Origin: Saprospiraceae bacterium
Lineage (GTDB): Bacteria > Bacteroidota > Bacteroidia > Chitinophagales > Saprospiraceae
Direction: 5' to 3'
DNA length: 8,497 nucleotides
Assembly (NCBI GenBank): GCA_020630895.1
Contig: JAHDII010000126.1
Coordinates: forward strand, 1 to 8,497
Under the pieces are notes generated by a model. It saw only the letters and a program-made list of their open reading frames with translations, did no database searches and was not told the origin of the DNA. Of this stretch, positions 1-7,166 are shown piece by piece (the stretch's first letter is position 1; every line of letters starts with the position of its first letter). Made by a program: the position numbers and the translations under genes.

Positions 1-76
1 GTAGTGAGTTATCAGTTACCAGTGTTCAGTGACCAACAAATTATTTACTGGTCACTGGTAACTGATAACTGCCTAC
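1..76. repeat. Palindromic array of degenerate 7-base repeats
   Basis: The left arm (7-24, AGTTATCAGTTACCAGTG) is perfectly complementary to the right arm (53-70). Outside this, GTAG at 1-4 pairs with CTAC at 73-76 across a 2x2 internal mismatch. The left arm divides into four consecutive 7-mers: AGTTATC, AGTTACC, AGTGTTC and AGTGACC (7-34). The right arm reads, in reverse complement, as three matching 7-mers plus a partial one. The extra unit on the left (21-27) creates a 7-base bulge and a second pairing register, in which CAGTGACC (27-34) pairs with GGTCACTG (50-57). The metG stop codon (73-75) lies in the outer stem, so on the metG transcript the hairpin forms directly at the end of translation. 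It may act as an RNA 3' end, but no T-run follows within the window. It resembles the dispersed heptamer repeats known from some cyanobacterial and other genomes; that comparison is from memory. Confidence 0.8.
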
Positions 77-2205
77 CTCACAACAAATCCATTTCCAAAA
101 TCATTAGGAGGACTAACAAAAGCTAATTCTCCTTTTTCATTTTCCGCCATTAAAATCATTCCTTGCGATTCTACACCTCTAATTTTTCTAGGAGCTAAAT
201 TTGCTAATAATAATACTTTTTGTCCTATAATTTCTTCTGGTTTAAAAAATTCTGCAATACCTGAAACTACGGTACGTTGTTCAAAACCTACATCTACCGT
301 TAGCTGTAATAATTTTTTTGCCTTTTTCATTTTTTCAGCAGTAACAATCGTTCCGGTTCTCAAATCCATTTCCTGAAAATCATCAAAAGTAGTTTCTTTT
401 TTTAATCCAACATAAGAAATTTCTTTTTCTTGGCTATCTTCTAATTTTTGAATTTGTTCTTCCACCCACTGATCAGATAATTTAGTAAATAAATGAGTAG
501 GCTTATTAATTTGATGATTATTCTCAATAATCGATTGATTATTTTCTAATTTCTCTAATAACAATTTTAAATTACCATTTTTAGAAGTTGGTAAATTCAA
601 TAAATTACAAATTCTTTTAGATGTATCAGGCAAAAAAGGAAATAGAATAACGCCCAATGTAGTTACAACCTGAGCAGCAATATTCATTACCACTTTTGTA
701 GCTTCCTCATCTGTTTTGATTAAAGACCAAGGAGCATTAAATTGTAATAATTTATTTCCTAATTCTGAAAGAGCCATTACTTCTTTTAGAGCATTCCTAA
801 AATCATATTTTTCAATATATGCTCCCACTCTTTCTACATGAATTTTAATCGCATTGAATTCAGCATTAAAAGAAGATTTTTTCCCTTCTTCAGAAGAACA
901 ATTAATTTCTAAACTTTTATCAATAGTAGGAATTTTTCCATCATAATATTTATTCGTTAATACCACTACTCGATTAATAAAATTAGCTAAGTTATTAACC
1001 AATTCTGTATTATTCGCTTCCTGAAAACCTTTCCAAGTAAATTCACTATCACGTGTTTCAGGCATAACCTTAATCATATAATATCTTAAAATATCAATAA
1101 ACTCTGGTTGCTCTTTAAAATCTTCTACAAATTCATGTACCCAAATTGCCCAATTTTTGGAAGTAGAAATTTTTCTTCCTTCTAAATTTAAAAATTGATT
1201 AGCAGGAACATTATCAGGTAAAATATAATCACCATGAGCATTTAAAATAACAGGGAAAATCACACAATGAAAAACAATATTATCCTTACCAATAAAATGC
1301 AATAATTTAGTATCCTTATCTTGCCAATAAGGTTTCCAATCTTTTCCATGATCCGCTGCCCATTGTTTTGTTGCAGAAATATAACCAATAGGAGCATCGA
1401 GCCAAACGTATAATTTTTTTCCTTCTGCTCCCTCAATTTCTTGAGGAACATCAACCCCCCAAGTCAAATCACGAGTCATAGCTCTTGCTTGGAGTCCACC
1501 ATCTAACCACGACTTACATTGTCCTAATACATGAGGTTTCCATTCATTAGGATTGTGATGTGTTTCTCCTTTTAATATTCCTTGCTCAATCCAAGGACGC
1601 AACCATTCTTCATATTTATCCAAAGGCAAATACCAATGAGTCGTTTCTTTGAGTACAGGCGTTTCTCCACTCATCTTAGATTTTGGTTGAATCAATTCTG
1701 TAGGACTTAATGTAGAGCCACAATTTTCACATTGATCACCATAAGCTTCTTCATGATTACATTTAGGACAAGTTCCTGTAATATATCGATCTGCTAAAAA
1801 TTGTTGTGCCGATTCATCATAATATTGTTCTGATACTTGTTTAATAAATTCACCATTTTTATTCAAAACTCTAAAAAAGTCTTGAGCGGTTTCATGATGC
1901 AACTTTGAAGACGTTCTATGATATATATCAAAAGAAACACCTACTTTCTCAAAAGTATCTTTAATTAAAGCATTATAACGATCTACAATATCTTGAGGAG
2001 CTACTCCATCTTGTTTGGCACGAATCGTAATAGCAGCACCATGTTCATCAGAACCACAAATAAAAACTACATCTTCCCCCATAGCCCTTAAATATCTTAC
2101 ATATATATCAGCAGGCAAATATGCTCCTGCTAAATGTCCAATATGTAAAGGTCCATTCGCATAAGGTAAAGCAGATGTAACTAAATATCTTTTTGGCTTT
2201 TTCAT
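73..2205 (-). CDS. metG: Methionine--tRNA ligase (MetRS) with C-terminal tRNA-binding domain
   Basis: This cytosolic class I synthetase charges tRNA-Met, including initiator tRNA, with methionine at the expense of ATP. Using the ATG at 2205 it has 710 residues, the usual size for the dimeric form. The catalytic Rossmann fold opens with TSALPYANGPLHIGH, with the HIGH signature at residues 21-24. GSDEHG is at 51-56. A zinc knuckle is formed by Cys146, Cys149, Cys159 and Cys162. The KMSKS loop reads KISTSK (345-350), a variant I consider normal for this group. An anticodon-binding helical domain follows, and from about residue 610 there is an EMAPII/Trbp111-type OB fold (DLRTGTIV, VSGIAEFF, NLAPRKIRGVESQGM). 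A TTG codon in frame at 2223 would add six residues, but the ATG fits the family N-terminus better. It is divergent from the M16 peptidase gene and ends inside the 7-mer palindrome. No frameshift or missing key residue is seen. Confidence 0.98.
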   Translation of the reverse strand: MKKPKRYLVTSALPYANGPLHIGHLAGAYLPADIYVRYLRAMGEDVVFICGSDEHGAAITIRAKQDGVAPQDIVDRYNALIKDTFEKVGVSFDIYHRTSSKLHHETAQDFFRVLNKNGEFIKQVSEQYYDESAQQFLADRYITGTCPKCNHEEAYGDQCENCGSTLSPTELIQPKSKMSGETPVLKETTHWYLPLDKYEEWLRPWIEQGILKGETHHNPNEWKPHVLGQCKSWLDGGLQARAMTRDLTWGVDVPQEIEGAEGKKLYVWLDAPIGYISATKQWAADHGKDWKPYWQDKDTKLLHFIGKDNIVFHCVIFPVILNAHGDYILPDNVPANQFLNLEGRKISTSKNWAIWVHEFVEDFKEQPEFIDILRYYMIKVMPETRDSEFTWKGFQEANNTELVNNLANFINRVVVLTNKYYDGKIPTIDKSLEINCSSEEGKKSSFNAEFNAIKIHVERVGAYIEKYDFRNALKEVMALSELGNKLLQFNAPWSLIKTDEEATKVVMNIAAQVVTTLGVILFPFLPDTSKRICNLLNLPTSKNGNLKLLLEKLENNQSIIENNHQINKPTHLFTKLSDQWVEEQIQKLEDSQEKEISYVGLKKETTFDDFQEMDLRTGTIVTAEKMKKAKKLLQLTVDVGFEQRTVVSGIAEFFKPEEIIGQKVLLLANLAPRKIRGVESQGMILMAENEKGELAFVSPPNDFGNGFVVR

Positions 2206-2313
2206 GATTCTTAAAATTTCCAATTATCGAATAAAAATGGTCGCTCATCTATTAAACAACCCTATTGTATATAAATAATTCTTTTAGAAAGGAAAAGATT
2301 CCCTAATTTCGGG

Positions 2314-2322
2314 GCAAATATA
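2314..2322 (-). promoter_or_regulatory. Probable metG promoter, Bacteroidota -7 box
   Basis: Read on the minus strand this is TATATTTGC followed by CCC. It matches the Bacteroidota primary sigma factor -7 consensus TAnnTTTG, commonly followed by C. Transcription would start a few bases downstream, near 2305-2308, giving a leader of about 100 bases before the ATG at 2205. The -33 TTTG element is not clear: the expected position about 19 bases upstream holds ATAT, so the call rests on the -7 box alone. I see no riboswitch or T-box-like structure in the leader. Confidence 0.6.
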
Positions 2323-2438
2323 AACATTCCCGTATCAATCCATATTGAATACTTGAAGTTCTTTAATCTTATGAATAGACTTTATTGCGAATTATTAAAA
2401 AACAATTCATAATAAAATCTAATAAAAACTGTTAAATT

Positions 2439-5354
2439 ATGAAATTAAAATTTAATTATTTTTTTGCATTCATTGTAATGCTCATTTCTAGTTTTATTAT
2501 CTCTTGTACTCCCAAAGTGGGAGAAAAGGCTACAGAAGTTGCTAAAGACACTGTAGAAGATAATAGTATGGTAGGAGTAGAAGCAAGTCAGCCTGATTGG
2601 GCAGACAAGAAAGTTCCTTTAGATGAATCTGTTCGTACAGGTACATTAGCCAATGGTATGAAATATTATATCCAAAGAAATGTAAAACCTGAAGGTCGTG
2701 CAGAGTTACGATTAGCTATTGATGCAGGAGCCATGCAAGAAGATGAGGATCAACAAGGCTTAGCTCACTTTTTAGAACACATGTGTTTTAATGGTACTAA
2801 AAATTTTAAAAAGAGCGAATTAGTTGATTATTTAGAATCTATAGGAACCAAATTTGGTCCTGATTTGAATGCTTATACATCTTTTGATGAAACAGTTTAT
2901 ATGCTTCAAGTAAGAACTGATGATCAAGAAATGTTTGATAAAGGTTTATTAATCCTAGAAGATTGGGCAGGTGCTGTTACTTTTGAAATGGAAGAAATTG
3001 ATAAAGAAAGAGGTGTTATTTTAGGAGAATGGCGTTCTCGTTTAGGAGCAGGAGAAAGAATGCAAAACCAATATTTCCCTGTTTTATTTAAAGATTCTCG
3101 CTATGCAAAACGTTTGCCTATTGGTCAGCCTGAAATCATTAAAACAGCTCCAAGAGAAGCGTTTACTCGTTTTTATAATGATTGGTACCGTCCAGATTTA
3201 ATGGCAGTTGTTGTTGTAGGAGATATTGATGTAGATGCTGTAGAGAAACAAGTTAAAGAAAATTTTGCGACTCTTAAAAATCCAGAAAATTCTAGAGAGA
3301 AAAAAGAATATGATGTTCCTAAACATGATGAGACTTTAGTATCTATTGTTACAGATAAAGAAGCGAGTAGTACTCAAGTTCAAGTCATGTATAAACATGA
3401 TCCTGCAAAAGTTAATAATTTAGCAGATTACCGTATGCAAATGGTACATAGCTTATACAATGATATGCTAAGTGCTAGATTAGATGAGTTAACTCGTACT
3501 GCAAACCCTCCATTTTTAGGTGCTTTTGCTGGATATGGTGGTTTTATTCGTTCTTCTGATTTTTATTATAGCATGGCTAGTGTAAAACCTGAGGGTGTCC
3601 TAAGTGGATTAGAAGCTGTTTTAATTGAAAATCAAAGGGTATTACAACATGGTTTTAATCGTTCAGAATTAGATAGAACCAAAAAAGAATTGATGCGAAG
3701 AATTGAAAAAAGATTCAAAGAAGCAGATAAAACTCCTTCTGGAAGATTAGCGATGAGATATGTATCGAATCACCTTGAAGATACTCCTTATCCTAGCCCT
3801 CAACAAACCTATGATTTGTACAAACAATTCTTACCTACCATTACAGTAAAAGAAGTGAATGCTTTAGCTGCTAAATGGATTACTGATAAAAATAGAGTAG
3901 TAATTGTTACAGGTCCAGATAAAGAAGGGGTTACTATGCCTACAGAAAAAGAAATTCGTCAAGTATTAGATGATGTTAAAATGGTAAAAGTTGAAGCTTA
4001 TGAAGATAATGTAAGCTCTGAACCTTTATTAGCTGCAAAATTACCTCCCACACCTATTACTTCTACTTCTACCATAGATGAAATTGGTGTAACAGAACTC
4101 GTTTTAGCTAATGGCATTAAAGTCATTTTAAAACCTACTGATTTTAAAAATGATGAAATATTAATGTCTTCTTATTCTCCTGGAGGACATTCATTAGTTC
4201 CTGATGAAGATTTTTGGTCTGCTGCTTTAGCATCTACTATTATTAATCAGTCTGGTGTAGGTAAATTTGATGCAACTGAACTACAAAAAATGTTAGCTGG
4301 AAAAACAGTAAATGTAGGTCCTTTTATTGATGAATTAGATGAGGGAATGAATGGTAATTGTTCTCCAAAGGATTTTGAAACCATGCTACAATTAGTGTAT
4401 TTATATTTTACAGAACCTAGAAGAGATGAAACGGCAATGTCATCATTTATGACACAAATTAAAACTCAATTTGCTATGATGGGGGCTAATCCTCAATTCT
4501 TTTTTGCTGAACAAGTGAGTAAAGAATTATATGGAGATAATCCTCGTAAACAATTACCTACTTTAGATGGATTAGATAAAGTAACTTTAGATAAAGTAAT
4601 GGAAATTTATAAGCAGCGTTTTGCTAATGCTGGAGACTTCATCTTTACTTTTACAGGTAATTTTGATCCTGAAGCTATTAAAGGAAAAATTTCTCAATAT
4701 TTAGGAAATTTACCTGCTACTCCTAGAACTGAAAAATGGAAAGATGTTGATATTTGGATGAAAAAAGGTAAAATTTCTAAAACTTATGAAAAAGGTCAAG
4801 CTCCTAAATCTGTTGTTCAATTAATGTTTGAAGGAGAATTTGATTGGGATGATGCTCAAGCACGTTATGATTTCAAATCTATGATTGCTGTTATGAGAAT
4901 TAAATTACGTGAAAAATTAAGAGAAGATGAAGGAGGTGTTTATGGTGTTCGCGTATCTGGAAATCCTCAACGCTGGCCTAAAGAAAAATATTCAATTTCA
5001 ATTGAATTTAATGCCAACCCTGATGAAGTAGAAAAATTAGTTAAAGCGACTAAAGAAGTTATTCTAGGTGTTATTAATGATGGTGTTGAAGATAAAGATA
5101 TTACTAAAGTCACTGAAACTCAAAAACAAGAACGTATTAAACAATTAAAAGAAAATCGTTTTTGGAATAGTTTTTTATTAGGGGCTTATATTAACGACTT
5201 AGATCCTAAAAGAGTTCAATTAGAACATTATGAAAAAGCCATTAATGGTTTAAATTCTGAAGCAGTTCAAAAAATGGCAAAAAAAGTATTTAATTTTTCT
5301 GAAATAAAAGAATTTATTTTAATGCCTGAAAAGAAAGAAGAAGGTAAAGAATAA
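2439..5354 (+). CDS. M16 family zinc metallopeptidase, PqqL-type, lipoprotein
   Basis: This is a 971-residue exported peptidase of the pitrilysin/insulinase (M16) family. The N-terminus is a lipoprotein signal: a hydrophobic stretch at residues 8-20, then Ile-Ile-Ser-Cys with Cys23 as the lipidation site. No acidic surface-export signal follows the Cys, so a periplasm-facing anchor is likely (inference). The inverted zinc motif HFLEH is at 110-114 and the third ligand is probably Glu190, 75 residues on, as expected for HxxEH(x74-76)E. An M16 C-terminal-type domain starts around WYRPDLMAVVVVGDID (249-264). A second M16 unit runs from about 548 to the end. It lacks HxxEH but keeps the Arg/Tyr substrate-binding signature (LREDEGGVYG; Arg828 and Tyr835). 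This active-plus-inactive double unit, and the length, match PqqL-like proteases, which cut unfolded peptides in a closed chamber. The ATG at 2439 has an A-rich leader without Shine-Dalgarno; only a poor promoter match (TTG at 2353, TAGACTTT at 2376) is visible. The substrate is unknown. Confidence 0.93.
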   Translation: MKLKFNYFFAFIVMLISSFIISCTPKVGEKATEVAKDTVEDNSMVGVEASQPDWADKKVPLDESVRTGTLANGMKYYIQRNVKPEGRAELRLAIDAGAMQEDEDQQGLAHFLEHMCFNGTKNFKKSELVDYLESIGTKFGPDLNAYTSFDETVYMLQVRTDDQEMFDKGLLILEDWAGAVTFEMEEIDKERGVILGEWRSRLGAGERMQNQYFPVLFKDSRYAKRLPIGQPEIIKTAPREAFTRFYNDWYRPDLMAVVVVGDIDVDAVEKQVKENFATLKNPENSREKKEYDVPKHDETLVSIVTDKEASSTQVQVMYKHDPAKVNNLADYRMQMVHSLYNDMLSARLDELTRTANPPFLGAFAGYGGFIRSSDFYYSMASVKPEGVLSGLEAVLIENQRVLQHGFNRSELDRTKKELMRRIEKRFKEADKTPSGRLAMRYVSNHLEDTPYPSPQQTYDLYKQFLPTITVKEVNALAAKWITDKNRVVIVTGPDKEGVTMPTEKEIRQVLDDVKMVKVEAYEDNVSSEPLLAAKLPPTPITSTSTIDEIGVTELVLANGIKVILKPTDFKNDEILMSSYSPGGHSLVPDEDFWSAALASTIINQSGVGKFDATELQKMLAGKTVNVGPFIDELDEGMNGNCSPKDFETMLQLVYLYFTEPRRDETAMSSFMTQIKTQFAMMGANPQFFFAEQVSKELYGDNPRKQLPTLDGLDKVTLDKVMEIYKQRFANAGDFIFTFTGNFDPEAIKGKISQYLGNLPATPRTEKWKDVDIWMKKGKISKTYEKGQAPKSVVQLMFEGEFDWDDAQARYDFKSMIAVMRIKLREKLREDEGGVYGVRVSGNPQRWPKEKYSISIEFNANPDEVEKLVKATKEVILGVINDGVEDKDITKVTETQKQERIKQLKENRFWNSFLLGAYINDLDPKRVQLEHYEKAINGLNSEAVQKMAKKVFNFSEIKEFILMPEKKEEGKE

Positions 5355-5376
5355 TTTATTTTTATTATCTTTCATA

Positions 5377-5414
5377 AAGAGGGATTCAAAACTTTTTTGA
5401 ATCCCTCTTCTTTT
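5377..5414 (+). terminator. Strong intrinsic terminator after the M16 peptidase gene
   Basis: A perfect 15-bp stem (AAGAGGGATTCAAAA at 5377-5391 with its complement at 5395-5409) closes on a 3-base loop, CTT, and runs into CTTTT (5410-5414). The GAGGG/CCCTC core makes it by far the most stable hairpin seen in the window. It starts 22 bases after the M16 stop codon and ends only 13 bases before the next start codon. Confidence 0.9.
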
Positions 5415-5427
5415 AATTTCATATCTA

Positions 5428-6141
5428 ATGTTACAACAACTTTGGTATTCTTTTTTTCCTCCAAAAATTCCTAAAGAATATGAAACCATATTACTTCAAC
5501 ATTCTTCTTATTATGCTCATCTAAATCCTTCATTAAAAAAATTATTTTTAAAAAGATTATCTATTTTAATTCATTCTTTGCACTTCGTTTCTGAAAAAAA
5601 TATCCAAGTCACTCAAGAAATGAAAATACTAATCGGAAGTGCTTTTATTCAAATTACTTTTGGATTAAAAAAATATCTATTATACAATTTTAAAACGATT
5701 TTTATTGCTCCTAGAAAATATACATATAAAGGAATGAATCAACTCATTGCTGGAGATGTCAATCCTAGAAAAAAATTAATTAGTTTAAGTTGGCCTAGTG
5801 TTATCAAAGGTTTTGAAATTGAAGATGATGCTGTAAATATTGCCCTTCATGAAATTAGCCATAGTATTGATTTTGAAAATCATATTTATCCTGTTTTCGA
5901 TCCTATACATTGGAATAATTGGCTAAAAGAAGGACAAAAAGAATTATTAGAAATTCAAAATAATGAAGATCCTTTTTTAGGAAAATATGCAGGTCAAAAT
6001 ATGAAAGAATTATTTGCAAGAAGCATAGAATTCTTTTTTGAACAGCCTCTAGAATTTAAAACACAACGCCCTCATTTATTTCTTTTAATACAACAATTAT
6101 TACAACAAAATCCTCTCAATAAAAATCATCCTATTTTTTAA
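5428..6141 (+). CDS. MtfA-like zinc-dependent peptidase (family M90)
   Basis: This 237-residue protein has no signal peptide and is probably cytosolic. It matches the M90/MtfA family along its length: an N-terminal helical part (PKEYETILLQHSSYYAHL), the conserved VTQEMKILIGSAF stretch (61-73), an FKTIFIAP segment, and the gluzincin motif HEISHSID with His141, Glu142 and His145. The C-terminal block from NMKELFARSIEFFFEQP (191-207) corresponds to the family's conserved AEFFA...SEYFF region. Glu194 or Glu201 there is the likely third zinc ligand. It ends in the usual PxLFxLIxQLLQQNP tail. The family is about 265 residues in Escherichia coli, so this copy is slightly compact but complete. There MtfA binds the Mlc repressor and affects glucose-transporter expression; no partner is visible here, so that role should not be transferred. 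The ATG at 5428 is the first in frame after the terminator; the leader is very short and has no clear promoter. Confidence 0.88.
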   Translation: MLQQLWYSFFPPKIPKEYETILLQHSSYYAHLNPSLKKLFLKRLSILIHSLHFVSEKNIQVTQEMKILIGSAFIQITFGLKKYLLYNFKTIFIAPRKYTYKGMNQLIAGDVNPRKKLISLSWPSVIKGFEIEDDAVNIALHEISHSIDFENHIYPVFDPIHWNNWLKEGQKELLEIQNNEDPFLGKYAGQNMKELFARSIEFFFEQPLEFKTQRPHLFLLIQQLLQQNPLNKNHPIF

Positions 6142-6198
6142 GTAGAATAGATTTTACAATTCTATTTCACAAAATAAAAAATAGTTACACAACTATTT
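6140..6198. other. Two weak AT-only hairpins between genes
   Basis: The first pairs 6140-6148 with 6159-6167 (nine pairs including one G-U) and overlaps the stop codon of the M90 gene. The second is a perfect 8-bp stem, AAATAGTT (6179-6186) with AACTATTT (6191-6198), on an ACAC loop. On the minus strand the second is followed by a T-rich run, which would suit a weak terminator in that direction, but no minus-strand gene lies here. In this AT-rich spacer either could be chance. No clear promoter for the next gene was found. Confidence 0.3.
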
Positions 6199-6235
6199 AG
6201 GTGACAATAACATCTAAAAAATTAAAGTGTTTAAG

Positions 6236-7066
6236 ATGAAATTATATAATTTATATAAGAGTATATTAATATTAGGGTTATTTTTATTCCCTCTTTGGAG
6301 TTATTCTACACCACAATTTCCAGAACAATTAATTATAGAGGATGATACTTTAAATATGTATTCTTTACCCTTGGAACAATACTTGCAAAAAAATGAACCA
6401 CGCGAAAAAATATCTAAATATTTTAATATTATATGTCACACAGGACTATTAAGAGGATATACTGCAATTTGGGAGATTCATAATGACAAATTATATTTGA
6501 AAGGTGTACATGGCTGCGGAAATCAAAAAGAAGAATTGATTCATCATATTTTTAAAAATAGCTCAGAGCCAATTCAGGCTAAGTGGTTTTCTGGGGAACT
6601 AAATATTCCAATAGGAAAAATAATATTTGATGGGCAATTAGGATTTAATAGACATCATAAAAAGCATATAGTTTTTCAAATAGAAAAAGGAGTTGTTATT
6701 CATAAAAAAGAATATGAAAATGGAGAAATTGAAAGTAGCAAAGGGATTTCACGAATAAATTTAGTTACTGAAATTTATAAAAGAATTAAATGGGATAAAA
6801 TTCCTAAAAAAAAGAGAACTATTGAAATTGATATTTTAGCAGATAGTTTGGGTTCCATAAATATAAAAGCAATTAGAGAGTTTAATAAAAATAGAAAAGT
6901 AAAAAGAAAAGATTTTTATCTTCAAAACGAAATAAAAAAAGCATTAAATGCTATTCCTAATTTAAAAAAATATACATATAATGGAGTACCTCAAACAAGC
7001 TATCACACTATAGTTATAATAATAAATAGAAAGAAAACGAAAAAATATAATACACTAAAAAATTAA
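6236..7066 (+). CDS. Secreted protein of unknown function, TonB-C-like C-terminus
   Basis: I cannot assign a function. With the ATG at 6236 the protein has 276 residues; a GTG nine bases upstream (6227) is also in frame but would put three residues before a normal signal peptide. Residues 1-24 are a typical Sec signal (KLYNLYK, then a hydrophobic core, then a cut near SYS-TP), so the product is exported. Residues 65-94 contain LLRGYTAIWEIHNDKLYLKG with Cys67 and Cys94 nearby. WFSGELNIPIGK (117-128) follows. I recall this pair of motifs from uncharacterised Bacteroidota proteins, possibly a small domain of its own. Residues about 194-264 (IEIDILADSLGSINIKAI, then KKALNAIPNLKKYTYNGVP, then a hydrophobic strand) resemble the beta-alpha-beta pattern of a TonB C-terminal domain, without a membrane anchor or Pro-rich linker. 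The tail is very Lys-rich. It lies 94 bases after the M90 gene on the same strand. The reading frame is intact. Confidence 0.75.
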   Translation: MKLYNLYKSILILGLFLFPLWSYSTPQFPEQLIIEDDTLNMYSLPLEQYLQKNEPREKISKYFNIICHTGLLRGYTAIWEIHNDKLYLKGVHGCGNQKEELIHHIFKNSSEPIQAKWFSGELNIPIGKIIFDGQLGFNRHHKKHIVFQIEKGVVIHKKEYENGEIESSKGISRINLVTEIYKRIKWDKIPKKKRTIEIDILADSLGSINIKAIREFNKNRKVKRKDFYLQNEIKKALNAIPNLKKYTYNGVPQTSYHTIVIIINRKKTKKYNTLKN

Positions 7067-7082
7067 GAAACATCCTGTGCTG

Positions 7083-7165
7083 ATTGTTAAAATCATATAA
7101 CAATATGTAACATTTTTGATTTTCTCCGTTATGTGTTATACATCTAAAATCAAAAATTGTTATAT
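7083..7165 (+). promoter_or_regulatory. Structured spacer with overlapping inverted repeats before the OmpA-domain gene
   Basis: Three pairings compete here. First, ATTGTTA (7083-7089) pairs perfectly with TAACAAT (7098-7104). Second, TAACATTTTTGATTTT (7108-7123) pairs with 7146-7162, broken only by one bulged base and closed by a 22-base loop; outward it extends to 7105 and 7165. Third, ATATAACAAT (7095-7104) is a perfect 10-base complement of 7156-7165. The right-hand arm ends one base before the ATG at 7167, so folding would hide the translation start. A promoter may lie within the loop (TTTG at 7115-7118, then TATACATC at 7137-7144, spacing 18), but it fits the phylum consensus only partly. 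If that is the true promoter, much of the left side is not transcribed with the gene and the repeats would act as DNA sites instead. No T-run follows, so it is not a standard terminator. Confidence 0.45.
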
Positions 7166-7166
7166 T

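Noticed and set aside
1260..1454. Minus-strand open frame of 64 codons inside metG
   Set aside because: It lies entirely within the conserved catalytic core of metG in another frame and its translation resembles no family; an accidental overlap.
2206..2223. Extended metG start at the TTG codon at 2223
   Set aside because: The six extra residues (MEILRI) precede the usual MetRS N-terminus, and the ATG at 2205 gives the family-typical start.
2353..2387. Possible promoter for the M16 peptidase gene (TTG, then TAGACTTTATTG)
   Set aside because: The -7 part departs from TAnnTTTG and no conserved spacing can be fixed, so it is too weak to list as a feature.
6227..6235. GTG start for the secreted protein
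   Set aside because: The ATG three codons later begins a standard signal peptide with its Lys right after Met; no ribosome-binding sequence favours the GTG.
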